Shown in pieces: positions 11,501 through 24,490 of a stretch of 64,000 bases of DNA. Both the position numbers and the translations under genes were made by a program. Under the pieces are notes generated by a model that was not told the DNA's origin, ran no database searches, and was given only the letters and a program-made list of their open reading frames with translations. Within the stretch, counting starts at the first letter, position 1. The number at the start of each line of letters is the position of its first letter. The stretch spans positions 28,830,001 through 28,894,000 of the forward strand of contig OZ017797.1 of the NCBI GenBank assembly GCA_963969395.1, read 5' to 3'. Source of the stretch: Pseudoscleropodium purum. Taxonomy: Eukaryota > Streptophyta > Bryopsida > Hypnales > Brachytheciaceae.

Positions 11501-12235
11501 ACACTTTGAAAACAATTGATTTAAAGGAGAGGATTCTCTGAAATTGTTATTTGCATATAATTTCTACTACTGGACTGTTCAGATTCATGTATGCCTTTAT
11601 TGGAGGAAGAAAGAGGATTTTGATGCACAAAAGAGCATGTTATTTGGATGGCTTGTGGAAAAGTTATGAAGCATCAAAGTTTTAATGGTGGATGATTTGA
11701 AAATGAGTTGCTTCTTCAACAATACGAGGTACAATAAAACCTCTATAAAGTAACCTCTCTAAAGTAATAAGATAAAAGAGTCCATCATGGTCAGAATTGC
11801 TAGTTTGCTCTCATGCTATTGTTGAATTTTTTAATTTCCCCCCACATACAGATAAGTGTGAGAAATAGCAACAACAACAATTGAAATTATATTTTTTCAA
11901 CAAAGTATGAATTTGCTATGAGCTTTTGAAATGATCTGTCCGAAACAATCTGTAAACTACTCCGTAACCAATAAAACTTATACCGATAATGCTCACCTTC
12001 TTCACCTAAAGTAGTCAAAATATTTTTTAACTTAGAGGGCCTTAAAAAGTCATTTTCTTCAATGATTTACACTAAAAAAATCTAGATGTTCCTAATGAGG
12101 ACGGTCACTAATTACTCCAACTGTCAAGTGAGACATTGATGATGGCCCAAAATTTCATAAAATGATAATAACCATCACAGGGTCATCTCTTAAGTGTTTG
12201 TCATAGGTCATTTGACCATGATGGGCTATTTTATC
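11500..12235. other. AT-rich spacer, no gene seen
   Basis: Low-complexity AT-rich DNA without long frames, forming the start of the repeat-rich block that extends to 30 kb. Confidence 0.5.
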
Positions 12236-12601
12236 TTAACCCCTAAACGCCCAAACTAAGTTTTTTGGCAACATAGAAATTTTGGGCAATTCATCACAAA
12301 TGGAGTTTATATTTCTTTTGCTGAAATTTTAACACAACATGTGCCCAAGGATAAGTGCAGCTGCCCGGATTTTCGTAGGGCCAAAAAATGGAAACTTGTC
12401 ACTTCAAATGCTAATATCTTTCAATCTACACAGTGGAAATTTTTGAAATTTTTTCCACACATTCTCAAAAAAGTTCACTACAAGATCCTATAGTTTTATG
12501 TGTCCAAAAATGTTCTTTTCCTAAAACTTGGTACTTGTAATACAAATGGCAGTTTTGGAGCGGTTTTGATGAAAACATAGTCAAAATCATTTAGGGGTTA
12601 A
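12236..12601. mobile_element. Short TIR element with TTAACCCCTAAA ends (366 bp)
   Basis: The ends are a perfect 12-bp inverted repeat, TTAACCCCTAAA at 12236 and TTTAGGGGTTAA at 12590-12601. Its two terminal regions recur in larger elements at 13186-14172 and, inverted, at 54647-55892, so this appears to be an internally deleted member of a non-autonomous family. No coding sequence was found. I could not identify a target duplication, so the superfamily is not assigned. Confidence 0.7.
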
Positions 12602-13185
12602 ACCTCTTTAAGGTGATATTATTGTTTGCTTGGGTTGCATAGAGTACAAGTGTCATAAATGGCAATGACCTTTGGCCTAATGTAATAAACTTCTCTAATG
12701 TAATATGTCTATTGTGTTGTTTAACCATGAAATGCTCTTGACAATGTAAAACGTCGTTTGGATGACTTTTACCTAACTTTGTAGGATAAAAAATACATGT
12801 TTTTTCCATCCCAACTTTCTTTAGAGGTTGCTTGCGTACATTATTGGTAAATGATATTATTTACTCTTGATGTGAATTTTAGCCATTAAAATGTTTTATG
12901 AATTTGAATTCAACTAATGAAATTGAACTTATCAAGTGTGCTTTTTACTCCAATTGAAAATTTTGGAAATTTTGGAAATTTCAATATTTTATAGCAATAT
13001 GAACTTTAGGCCCATAACCATAGTTTGTTGATTTTTAAATTTCAGAGTGACAAAGTAATGTTGATTTATATCATAATGTTATAAACAATGATACACAATA
13101 ATGGTGAAAATGTCATTCATATCTAGTTGCAAAACAATAGTAAACAAAGTGATGTACAAGGAGGCTTGAAACCAATGGCCATGGA

Positions 13186-14172
13186 TCTTAAAGGAAGTGG
13201 ACATTTGATTAACCATTAAAGGACCAAATGGTGTTTTTTTGCAACATAGTGATTTGGGGTAGCTCACTACAAATGGAATTTTTTTCCTTGAAATTTTCAC
13301 ACAACTTGTGCCCAAGGAGTAGCATTGAGGTCCAACAATTTTCATAACTTTTGACTATATGGTTAAAAAGGTATCGTATGATATGTATTTTTTCTTGTTC
13401 AACAGGTAGGCTGAGCAATTCAAAAAAAATCTTTAAAAAAACATTTCAAGAAATGAAATTTTGAAATTCATTTTCGAGATTTATATATATTTGGAAATCT
13501 TTAAATCATTCCATTTTGATTAATCAAATGAAATTTACAAGGAGTTTTAGTTTGTGGGCAATTGTAAATTCTCTATTCTAAAATAAACTTTGAAGTTTTT
13601 TATTTTAACTCAATTTTCTATAGTTTTTGAAAAAAAAATATGATGTGAAGATGATGAAAAAAAAAATATGATTTTCATATGATGTAGATTGTTTATTTCA
13701 AAATTACAACCATTGGGATTGGCATTTTTCAATTCTATAACTTAAGTCTTAACAGTTTAGTATTTTGAATCATTTTCTATTTATTTCTACTTACTATAAT
13801 TTTCCTTTATGTTGTACAATTCCAAATGATTTGAATTTTTTTCAAGCATGTAGCAAACTTGTCTTGAAGAATGAATCTAAAAAAGCACCATCATTTCGGA
13901 CATTTTTCATAGAAAAGTGCCCCTGTGAAGTATAGCTACCCAATTTTCACAAGACCAAAACAAGTTTTTTTCCTATTCAAATACTAATATCTTGCAATCT
14001 ACATAGTGGAAATTTTTGAAATTTTTATACATCTTCTCAAACTAGCATACTACAAGATCCTACAATTACATGTGTCCCAAAAATTATCTCCATCTAAAAT
14101 TTGGCACTTATACTAGAAATGGTTGCTTAGAAACATTTTTGGTGAAAATATAGTCAAAAACCTTAGGGGGAT
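13186..14172. mobile_element. Longer member of the TTAACCCCTAAA-type TIR family
   Basis: The left end (accattaaaggaccaaatgg...gcaacatagtgatttgggg) matches the left end of the 12236 element. The right end (tgaaaatatagtcaaaaaccttaggggg) matches its right end. It shares the internal phrases on cttgcaatctacatagtggaaattttt and actacaagatcctac with both relatives. It is degenerate and non-coding. Confidence 0.55.
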
Positions 14173-14659
14173 AAAAATGCCATTCTTTATTCCTACTTTA
14201 GAAGCAATTTTTACACTTGCTTTATCCTACTACACACAACACAAATCAATGTCATTGCAAAATTAGTACCACTACAAATTTATCTTCTTTGTCGAGATTA
14301 GCACACTACACTAAATATTTTAGCTATTACTTGTTTAAAATACTATAAATAATGTGGCTTTTGATAAATGAGTGCCACATGTACTAATAGGATAAATCAA
14401 GTCACTAGAATTGCCTCTTCATTGGAGTTTTTATCCATCCAATCAACTTATATACCACAAATGATTCAATTTGGGAAATTTGAATAAGTAAGTGAAATCA
14501 AGACCCTACTCAATTAGGAGAGGTTGAAAAATACAAATTTAAAACTCTATAAAATAGGGGGATAGTTTCTACATTGATCATGATCCTTGAAGGATAGTTC
14601 TTTTTAGAGTCACGTCATTGGTGGTCATTATCGACATTTCCTACCGAAACTTTGACCCC

Positions 14660-15311
14660 TCAAGGATCATGGCTATTTTTCACTCAAAAACCACTCCAAG
14701 CTATCATTTATGTTGTATTCACCTAAGAAAAAATGCTTCATTTTCATTCTTTAAAAAAATGTTAAGTATATGAAGGTCCAAAATTGATAGAAAAACTAAG
14801 TTGTTAATAGCTCTAAGATGGGATTGAAGCACAATAATTCCAATGTTGAGATTGTTCTAGCAAGAAAACTTAACCTTGTCAAACAATTTATTTTTGAAAA
14901 ACTGTGAAAATTACATTAAAAAATGAATTCTAAAAGTTATTTTTTGAAGAAGATGTTTAGATTGCCCCAAACAAGATTGTTCATAATTTTCACATCACTA
15001 ATCCAAATGGAACAAATTAGAGCTTCACATATTAAAAAAATTATATATATATATTAAAAAAAAATTCAAAATTTTAATTTCAAGTTTTTGTAAATTTCTT
15101 ATTTTGCCTAGTGACATCAAAATTATGTTTAGGATGGCATAAGTTTTGCTACTGGGCACCAATTGAAATAAAAATTATATTCCCACAAAGCTAAGAAATT
15201 TTTATGTCTTACAAGAAAGTTTCAATAAGTTCACTAAAAATCGATGTCATAGGAACCTCCCCAAAATCCATTTTGTCCCTCGAGGGGACTATGGTCCTTT
15301 AGGGATTAACT
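14660..15311. repeat. Degenerate repeat related to 20498-21420
   Basis: From about 14700 onward the sequence (cattctttaaaaaaatg...taagatgggattgaa...gagattgtt) matches 20840 onward in the same order, ending in tccctcgaggggac...ttagggattaa versus tccccaaggggac...ttaggggataa. Its left terminus is worn. No coding sequence was seen. Confidence 0.55.
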
Positions 15312-15734
15312 ATGTAAGGACATTGTGAACCCAAGTGGCCCAATAGATGAATTTGTTGTTTACTGTAGAAAAAGAAAATACACCTATTGCCGGTTCAATA
15401 ATCAATGGATTTTGGTGACTACCTTGGTTATAGAGGATTCCATCTTTACAGAATTAAAGTTGGGGAAAATGGTTAATCCAATACTTAAAAAATAGAAACA
15501 TTCTACAAGTTTATTTGTTTTTCCTATATAACCTTTTTGTAAAAAAGAGATTAAAAAATTGTGGCACCTATTCTTAGAAGCATTTTCCCCTCCCAACTCT
15601 GCCCTCCAGATCAGGTCAGATGATGGTAAAACCCTAAAAAACTTGGTGAGGATGAGGATGTCCAGTCATGACTTCAAGGTGTTCTGGGAACTCAGTTGGC
15701 ATGTAATTTAATTTAATCTGTTCTCCCTATTTCT

Positions 15735-16487
15735 GGGCCCTGGGGTGAACTGCCCCCCTCGCTCGTCCCTGAGGGAAAATGCTGAATTTTTTTTATTTGC
15801 CATTCATACCTTAAGTTAGGTTGTTTGTTTGTTTTGTTTGATATGTTGAGATCTCCCAAACTGTGTGTTCTACAGTTGCGTTCTTAGTACCATCAGAAAG
15901 CCCTCGGTAAGGAAGGGTGTATAAGTTTTGATTTGTGGCATTTGGATCTAGGGTATAAAACTTATTGAATTTCAAAGTTTTTATCAATTAAAAATTAAAA
16001 AAAGTTATTTTTACTTTCATTTTGATTGTGGCAACGGCATAGGGCACACTAGTGTATGATAAAATTTGCAATTTTTGGATTCATATTTGCAATCAAAGGC
16101 CCCAAATTTGGTAGGAGAGGTGTACAGTAGAGGATAATTTTTTTAGGCATAAAATAGGAGGCTTTCTCTTTTACTTAAATCCCTAGAGTGACTTGGAGGG
16201 GCCAAGGGATGGGTTAGTTCATTGCAACCCTTGTAGGCCCTCCACTAGGGTCGAAGTAAATTGCCCCCCTTGTTTGTCCTTCCAAGGTCATTCTAGAGGT
16301 GCATGCAAAAAAACCACGCCCTTATTTTTGTGCTTAAAAAATTTATCTTATACACCTTACCTACCTAATTTGGGGCCTCTAATTGCAAATATGAATTCAA
16401 AAATTGCAAATTCTATCATACATGGCAAATTAAAAATTTAAGTGTTTTTCCTTAGAGACGAGTGAGGGGTCAATTCACCTAGCCCTC
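15735..16487. mobile_element. Foldback element with long nested inverted arms
   Basis: The outer arms at 15735-15779 and 16447-16487 (gggtgaactgccccc...tcgtccctgagggaaaa and its inverted counterpart) and the inner arms of about 60 bp at 16053-16112 and 16364-16425 (tgtatgat...tttgcaatttttg...ttcatatttgcaat...ggccccaaattt) are mirror images. The whole 750-bp unit could fold on itself. It is non-coding; the 16193-16441 frame is incidental. Confidence 0.65.
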
Positions 16488-16799
16488 CACTAAGTTAATT
16501 TAGTCATTCCATCCCGCCACTCTTGAGTAGTGTTTTTGTTTTTTTGGCAATTTGTGGTCAAATTGTACCAAATAATTGACCTTGCACCAAGTCCTTTGAA
16601 TGGAAGCAATAAATTTTTGGATGAAATCGCCAAAATTATAAAAGTTTATTGGATGAAATTACCAAAGAATGCATGAAAACAAAATTATGAATTTGTAATA
16701 TGTGCCAATGTGATATTTTCTATTCAATATGTAGAAGAATGTTGAAATTTCAAGCACCACTATACCATTTAATATCACCAATTTGACACTTCATTAAAA

Positions 16800-17060
16800 A
16801 TGAAAAAAGAACCCCCCGCTTGGGAGTGTCGCCCAGCTTCCACAGCTCCTCACTCTCCATCCCTGGGAGCTGCCTCTGGGGTGCATGCATGGATGGGATG
16901 GGGCCCATGGGATTCATGGGATCCATGGGATCATGGCATGGTAAGTGGGGGAAGGATGGTGATGATGATGATGGGGGAGGCCAAATGACGGCTCCTGGGG
17001 ACAAATGGAGCATTGAGGGCCATCTACACAGGTTCAGAGAATCCTTGGCCAATTGATGGT
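16800..17060 (+). other. GC-richer islet with short frames, no recognised gene
   Basis: A small less-AT-rich patch holds repeats of catgggat and a gatgatgatgatg microsatellite. It gives open frames on both strands (Met/Gly/Asp-rich on the plus strand) that reflect the repeats. I see no domain and no splice-supported gene. It could be a captured gene fragment. Confidence 0.3.
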
Positions 17061-17133
17061 GGGGATGGTGTCCAGATTGGGGCTCTTTAAGCTTAAGTTA
17101 GTGCTAAAATAACTTCCAGTAACTTCCAGAGGG

Positions 17134-17320
17134 CCTTTGGAACTTATATTACCTACCCTACACGGCGAAGGTCAGATTGAGCATAAATTGAGTCATTTAA
17201 AAAAATAAAAATAAAAAGTATCACATGTCATCTTGTGAATGGTGTGAGGTGACATGGATCCCTCAGAATCTGATGTGGAAATTCAATTTCAACACTTGAT
17301 TACTCAATTAGACCTTCATG
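17134..17320. repeat. Dispersed repeat also present at 34698-34880
   Basis: The sequence acctaccctacacgg...gaggtcagatt...cataaattgagtcattt...cacatgtcatctt...gtggaaattcaatttcaacac is found again, diverged, at 34698-34880 in the same orientation. It is non-coding and is probably one end of an unclassified transposable element. Confidence 0.6.
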
Positions 17321-18816
17321 TACGATATTCCTAACTTTTTATTTTTCTACTTCTTTTAATTTTTTTTATTCTTTTAAAAACAAATGGACTCAATTCCCAT
17401 TACAAAAGGAATAGTACACAGAACCAGAGGATGACCCCCAGCAATCCATGTACAGTATTAGAAACTTGATCCTATAAGTTCAGTTGAGGTTCAAGTGAAC
17501 ATGGTCAGTGGCGGTATATATTGTACTCCATGGACTGGGTCTCGTGATTGTTTAGTTTCCCATATACTCTCATTTGGATGGAGGACAAATGTACAAATTA
17601 ATTAGTTTGATTATTATAAAAAATTTCAGGCCTCGGGCTGTGAGTTTTGAACTGCCCGCAATTACCCTAGTGCAATTAAAGGGGAAATTTCACAGTTTTT
17701 TATTTTTTAATGAAACCTACTGATATGGCACTACTTGTGCCATGTCATCATCATGTCAGGTTTTAATTTCAAAAAATTCAATAAAAAATATTCTTTTATT
17801 TTCCTATAATTGCATTACAAGGCGTTGAAAACAAATTTCTTAACAGCCCTCCACCAAGGCTCAAATTGTTCCTAATGTTAGGGCTCTCTAGGGGATTTTT
17901 TTGGTGCTAGAATGCACCCAAAAAAATAATTTGGCTAAAAAATGGCAACAGATCTTGAAGTTTTTTGCTAGAAAACTTCGAATTATAAAAATATCTCTGA
18001 TGAAATTGCCTAATTGTGGATGAAAATAGAATTATGGACATGTGATATGTACAAATGTGATCTTTTCTATCCAATATGTGGATGAATGTTGAAATTTGGA
18101 GCACGACTATAACATTTTATATCGCCACTTTGGCACTTCATGAAAAATGAAAAAAACAAACAAACTTTGTTTGATTAAGTGGATTTTGTCCCTTTTTTGA
18201 GGGGATAGTGGTGACTCGGTGGTCAAAATTATAGGAAACCATTATTAATTGATTTTATAAAAGTACACTTGTCATTGTTTCATACAATGAAAAGCATTTA
18301 ATACAAATCCACGAAGGGAATGTTTGTCATTTTTTAAGAGACTTTATTTGTACAAAAAAGGGTTACATTTGAGTGTTTATAACTCTTCAAGTTTCATTGT
18401 CCCCTTAGGGAACAACATGGATTTTGGATAGGGTCTTATAGTCTCAATTTTTGTGGTGATTTTTTGAATTTTTTTTAAGATAGAAAAGCTTTCTAAGAAT
18501 ATAAATTTTATGTCAATTAGTGCCTAGGATTGAACATTGAGCCACCCGCCTAAGCCCAAAATAGAGTTCACTAGGCAACACAAAAGACCAAATAGAGGGT
18601 AATACTTTATGACTTTCACAATGTATCTACCATATCCAACTATTAGGGTTAGCATTTCATGCCAAATAATTAATTAAAGTTGGAAAAAGTAGATTGGCTT
18701 TTATTTTTAGAATTTATGGAAATTTCAATTATTTTTTTCAAGAATTTGGTGCTTTCATTGTAGGAAAATTGATAGGTGGCAATTTATTTTTCTAAGATTT
18801 GCATGTGGCCTATTCT

Positions 18817-18890
18817 AAAATTTTGATTGTTTTTTAGAATTACTTTAAGAAAAAGTTCTTAAAGTAATTCTCAAAAATAATCAAAATTTT
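18817..18890. repeat. Near-perfect 74-bp palindrome
   Basis: The left arm aaaattttgattgttttttagaattactttaagaa and right arm ttcttaaagtaattctcaaaaataatcaaaatttt are reverse complements with about two mismatches and a loop of a few bases. It would form a strong hairpin in single-stranded form. It lies in gene-free AT-rich DNA. Confidence 0.75.
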
Positions 18891-20497
18891 GTTGACTCTG
18901 GAAGCCAAGTATGGTATTATAACCTTTGTGTTTGTTAGTAGTCTCAAATTGTTATAATGATTTTTATAATTTTACTTGCACATCATACTTCAATAAATTA
19001 CAAAATGTTGATTCTTCAACCTAAAATTTTGAAATCTATTGAAGAAGCTTCTTATAACAAATGACAAATCCAAAAAAGATTCAACCAAGTACAAATGCTA
19101 AATGTAGGTGATAGTGGTATTTTGACTTGAAGATAAATGTCAAGAATACTTCAATTGTAAAAAATAAAATAATTCAGTACTTAAGAAATTTCAAATTATT
19201 CTTCATTGCTATTTGTAACTTGTATACAAATTTTGAATTAATTTGATCATTTTTATTCTATTTACCAATTTATGTTCATGTTTTTTGGTAAATAATATCA
19301 AATTTTAAAAAATTCAAGAAGTTGATAGAGATATTTTACATTGGTAAACAACACATGTTAGTCTCATGTGAAAAAAAATATTAGATTGAAAGTCATGCAT
19401 AAGGCTGAGTTGAGGTTATAAATTTAATCATCTTATAAATATTGGAAGTTCATAATTTATTTTTATTGAGCCTAAATTATGAAACCAAGAAGATTCATTT
19501 TTTTCCCCACACCTCCCTTTATAATATAGGAATTACTTATTATAGATTCAATGGATTCATTATAATTAAAGGGGAGTTAGATGATGTTAGCACTAATGAT
19601 GCTTGTATTAGAAGATTTTACAAGATAGGAAGACAATTGTAGATTGTTTGGTCATTATGCATAGATGCAATTATTGGATTTATAATTTTTTTTGCAAAAA
19701 AATGGCAAATTATGGTTTATTTCACATATATTTTGAAAAACTTATTTTTGGAAGAAAAAAAATGATACATTATAGGTTGTGAAAACAAAAATGGGTAGCT
19801 TTCTATTTAAGTCCCTAGGAAGAAACTATCGTATTCTTGTCCTTTTTGATTCTAATGCAACTCTCTTACTTACCTACATGGTTCAAATGAAAATACAATA
19901 GTACTCCTTTGTACAATGAATGAATCTTTTGCCATGTGTAGAAGCCGCATGGGTGAGTCCATTGAATTCATTAAATAGTGACTTTCCAACCCAATTCCAA
20001 CCATTTCATCTCTAATTTTAAAACTATGAGTCCGAATTGCACATTCAATGTAATAAAAAAATACATTAGAATGCAATAGAATTCAATTCAATTCAAAAGT
20101 AGAACTCCAAATTGGATTGTAGTTCATAATGGGTCTACTTAATTTAATGCCTATTGGATATAATGTGAGGTTCAAGGCACCATGCTTCTATAAATCATGA
20201 GAAATCCAAGTAAACTTCAACATTTTTCAAAATTTTCAAGTGCAGTAGAAACTATAGAGTACAAACCTCGTATTCTAGTTTTTCTAAAAATCAAAAGAAC
20301 TCATTTTGACTATTAAAATCAAGTTTTAATGGAAAAAAATTCGATGCAATAAAATAAACTGAATAGAGATATTATTTTTTTGATAAACTATCCCATAAAA
20401 ACCTAAAAACAACTAATATGACTTGAACTTAATTCAATATTGTGGATGCAGAATTATTAAGGTTGCATACAAAAAATGGATGAAAGTCATTTATTCA

Positions 20498-21420
20498 TTA
20501 ACTCCTAAATTCTCAAAACCATTTTTTTGTCAAAAACCACTCAAAATTGTCGTTTTTGCTACATTCACCCAAGAAAACAAAAAAAATCATTTTTTTAGAA
20601 TCTAACCATACAATCTTGTACTTTACTTGTCTCAGTTCACATGGTAAAAATTTCATGAAGCTTGATTGTATAGATTGGAAGATATTAGCATTCAAAGTTG
20701 AAAAAGAAAGTTTTTTTGAACATTGGCTTGCAATTTCAGGTGACTTTGACTGCCAATTGTGAAATCTTTTGCACTATAGACTTTGAATTAAAAAAAAATT
20801 TTGTTGAAGAATTGAGTTGAAAGTCTAGGAAATTCTTCTTAAAAAAAAACACACTTAACTTTCATTCTTTAAAAAAATGCTAAGTAGAAGTAGGTCCAAG
20901 ATTGGAAAAAAAACTAAATTGTTAATAACTCCAAGATGGGATTGAAAGACAATAATTCCACTGGTGAGATTGTTTTAGAAATCAAACACAATATTCTCAA
21001 AAAAAATTGTGAAAAATTGTGAAAATTGCACTCATAAATGAACCCTACAAGTTATTTTTTCAAGAACATGTTGAAATTGCCCAAAAAACAAAATTGTCTT
21101 TAACTTTCTCATTATTAGTCCAAATAGAATGAATCAAAGCTTCACATATAGACAAAAATAAATCATTTGAAGGGGAAAAAAAAAATTATTTTGATTTTTT
21201 GCAATTTATTTTGTGTTGCCCGCCGAATTCAGTTTCAAGCTTTTTGTGGTATAATTTTTGCTTTTAGGCACCAATTGAAAAAAAATTATATTCCCACTTA
21301 GATAATCAATTTTTCTATCTTATGGAAAAGTTTCAAAACAATTTACCAAAAATTGAGATCACAAGAGCCTACCCAAAATTTGATTTGTCCCCAAGGGGAC
21401 AATGAGAATTTAGGGGATAA
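20498..21420. mobile_element. TIR element of the TTAACCCCTAAA-like group (about 920 bp)
   Basis: It begins ttaactcctaaattctc and ends gagaatttaggggataa, an imperfect inverted repeat of the same type as the 12236 element. Its interior matches 14700-15311. It has no coding sequence, and a short frame at 20423-20605 is not convincing. Confidence 0.55.
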
Positions 21421-22017
21421 TATGAAACAAGTAGTACAACCCACTTTCATCTATAAATCACTTGCTTGATATCATTGTGTATTAGCTACAATATAAATGC
21501 ATTGTTCAAGTACACGACATTTGGATTGAGTAATCATGCTTTCTCCACAACTTTTACAATAGTGAAGCACTTGGGCTAGAGTCTACAACACCATGTTAAC
21601 GAATTTCTTAAGGCATGCTTTTTTCCAAATTGAAACATGATTGATCAACAATATATCTCTACAATTGATGATAATGTTGGACTACTCGCCCTACATTTTT
21701 TGTGTAGAATTTTGATGTATTGACTAGGGATCTACTTTAATATATTGAAATCCTTTCCACTTAGAACTTTCAACCATTTTTTTGTCACTTGTTTTGGCTC
21801 AATTAATTTTGCAAATGTTATTACAATTCTTTAGGTTTGTAGGCTTTATAAATTTCCTTTATTTTCCTTGCTCATACATCAACAACATTTTTTTAATTAT
21901 CTGTGGTTAAAAAAGCGTCCGAACTATGTATCCAAAACATATGAACATGATGTTTGTGATTTATGGATATGGATATGCTCATAGGTTATAAAATATGAAT
22001 ATGGAATACATACATAT

Positions 22018-22236
22018 TCACAAGCCATTAGAAAAAATCTGGACCCTATGGAGGGCCGTTAAGAACTTGCGCTTTAAATGCCTGCTTGACTCTCCTGTAG
22101 AAGGCCCTTCCTTGACCTTCTTGTATTGGTGTTCATCATCGCCAATCCTCTCAACCAACTTTAGTAATTCAGCACAAGTCTTTGGCAGTTGCAGCATCAT
22201 GTTTGGATAAAAAACAAGCATGGGGTGATGGAGCAA
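22018..22236 (-). pseudogene. Possible inverted gag fragment of the neighbouring chromovirus
   Basis: Reading the minus strand gives a hydrophilic stretch (LPKTCAELLKLVERIGDD...) of the kind found in plant gypsy gag proteins. Directly after it, the plus strand starts the gag tail and zinc knuckle. The plus-strand frame just upstream contains stops and no gag. This suggests that part of gag was inverted or replaced here. The evidence is weak and similarity-based. Confidence 0.3.
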
Positions 22237-22280
22237 AGTGAAGTGGGTTTAAGGAAGGACAAGCTAAAGGCATTGACAAA

Positions 22281-23273
22281 GTGGGTGACAAAACCAAGTG
22301 GGATGTGAGCCAAATAACTTGTTACAGTTGTGGAGAAAAGGGCCACATGTCTCAGGGTTGCACCAAGATTAAGGTGAGTGCCCAAAGTATGCGCTCTCAC
22401 ATTGATGAGCATTTCTTTCAAGGTGGCTTCTTAGCTAAAGCTACCAAAACTAAGTTAAGTCCACGCTTGCTATTCATAAAAGGGTCCATAAGTAAGCATG
22501 ATTTTTCATTACTCTTGGATACAGGTGCAATCCACTCGTTCATGAGTCCAAGACTTGCTATGGAATTGGGCTTGCAACTCAAGGAGTCTAGCAAGTCCAT
22601 CAAGGTGCAATTTGCTAAGGGCAAACTGCACAAGACAAGTAAGGTGGCTATGAATGTAGAAGTCAATTGTGGGGAATTCACCTTTGTGGAGGACTTCATA
22701 GTGTGTGATATGGATGGGGTAGACCTCATCTTAGGAAATACTTTCCTAGATACTTATGAAGTAGACATAAGGAGGCGACCATTTTTGAAGGTGGTTGCCA
22801 ATAGAGATGGTAAGGAGTTAGAGTTAGAAATAACCAAGTCACCCATTGTGTTGGGGACTCAAATCCATCTCGTGGTCTTGGAAAGCCTTAGTGAGACTAA
22901 GTTCTTAGTTGTTATGAGAGTTGGTGTGGATGGAGAAAAGAGAAAGGAAGCTAATAAGGCTTCTTCTCCTCCAAAGTATGTAACAAGTGTAATCCATGAG
23001 TTTGTGGATGTTTTGACAATAGAGTTGCCTAATACCTTGCCACCTAAAAGAGAAGTAGATCACAAAATTAAGGTGGTGATTGGATCACAACCACCATCCA
23101 AGGCACCTTACCACTTGAATCAAAGAAAGTTGGTTGAATTGAAGAAACAACTCAATGAGCTTTTGGCCAAAGGATACATTCACCAAAGTAAGTCACCTTA
23201 TGGAGCACTAGTGTTGTTTGTGGACAAAAATGATAGCAAACTACACATGTGTGTGGACTATAGGGCACTTTAA
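22281..23273 (+). pseudogene. gag tail, protease and start of RT (chromovirus)
   Basis: Near its start this frame carries a CX2CX4HX4C zinc knuckle (CYSCGEKGHMSQGC), a nucleic-acid-binding element of gag. It is followed by the aspartic protease with LLLDTGAIHSF (the DTG catalytic triad) and then the RT N-terminal region ending MCVDYRAL. At that point TAA and a small deletion in an A-run break the frame, so RT continues in another frame from about 23276. Protease would cleave the polyprotein in the particle; this copy cannot make an intact one. Confidence 0.9.
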
Positions 23274-23275
23274 AA

Positions 23276-24490
23276 AAAAACTACCCAGTACCTAGAATTG
23301 ATGATCTCTTTGATCAGTTGGTAGGGGTGGTATACTTCAACCGCACTGATTTGAAGTCAGGCTACTATCAAATTAGGATTGCACTTGGAGACATTGAAAA
23401 GATGGCATGCAGGATCCGGTATGAGTCCTATGAGTTTTTGGTGATGCCTTTTTGTCTATGCAATGCCCCTTCAACATTCACCACCCTCATGAACACTGTG
23501 TTTCATCAAGAAATGGATGAGTTTGTCATTGTGTACATTGATGACATATTGGTGTACTCAAAGACAACAAAGGACCATACAAAGCACCTTGAAATTGTGT
23601 TGCAAAAGCTTAGGGAACATAAGTTGTATGCCAATGGTGAGAAGAGTGAGTTTGGCTTGATGGAGATTGATTTCTTAGGATACATTTTGTCTGGATCAAG
23701 GATCAAGCCAGATACTAAGAAGGTGGAAGCAATGAGGGAGTGGAAACAACCCACTATCCAAAAGGGAGTAAGGTCATTTCTTGGACTTGCAAATTATTAT
23801 ATGAGGTTCATTAGAAACTTCTCCAAAATTGCCAAACCTTTGTCTAACTTGTTGAAAAAGAACCAAGCCATAGTCTAGACTAAGTTGTATGAGCAAGCTT
23901 TTCAATAGCTAAAGGCCAAGCTTTCCTCACCGCCGATATTGAAGTTTCCTGAGTTTGATCAACCCTTTGAGGTGCACACGGATGCAAGTGATTTTGCAAT
24001 TGGGGGAGTGTTGATGCAAGGTGGGAGCCCCATTGCTTTTGAAAGCAAGAAGTTGGATGGAACTCAAACCAAGTAGCCAACACATGAAAATGAGATGTTT
24101 GCTGTGGTGCATTGCTTGAAGACATGGCAACATTACCTTGGTCTTCATCAAACCAAGGTGTTCACTGACAACATGTCACTCAAGTATTTTGAGAGCCAAG
24201 CTAGAGTAATAGCTAAATAATTGAGGTGGTATGATACCTCAGTTCTTATGAATGTGGATTTGATCCACAAACCGGGTAGGGAAAATGTGGTTCCCGATGC
24301 TCTAAGTCGAAAGGATGAGTTCAAATCAAGTTCTACTCAAATATTAAGGTTGATGTTTGAGGGAGAAAGTGAACTAGCTAGGAGGATAAAGGAGGCTTAT
24401 ATGAAGGATCCAAAAGCTCAAAAGTTTCTAAGTGATTTGAAAGTTGGCAAGAAAGTAAAAGGAATTTCAACTACATCAAGGCTTAATTAA
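23276..24490 (+). pseudogene. Reverse transcriptase and RNase H (chromovirus)
   Basis: RT palm motifs are clear: FNRTDLKSGYYQI, the YIDDILVYS catalytic box with both aspartates intact, and SFLGLANYYMRFI. RNase H follows with FEVHTDASDFAIGG (first catalytic Asp), HENEMFAVVHCL and VFTDN, then the connecting DALSRKDEF. In-frame stops occur at 23877-23879, about 23907, about 24074 and about 24218, each at a site where family members have Trp or Gln. This is a non-functional relic. Confidence 0.9.

Noticed and set aside
16193..16441. Short plus-strand frame in the 16-kb foldback element
   Set aside because: It is contained in the inverted arms and has no domain.
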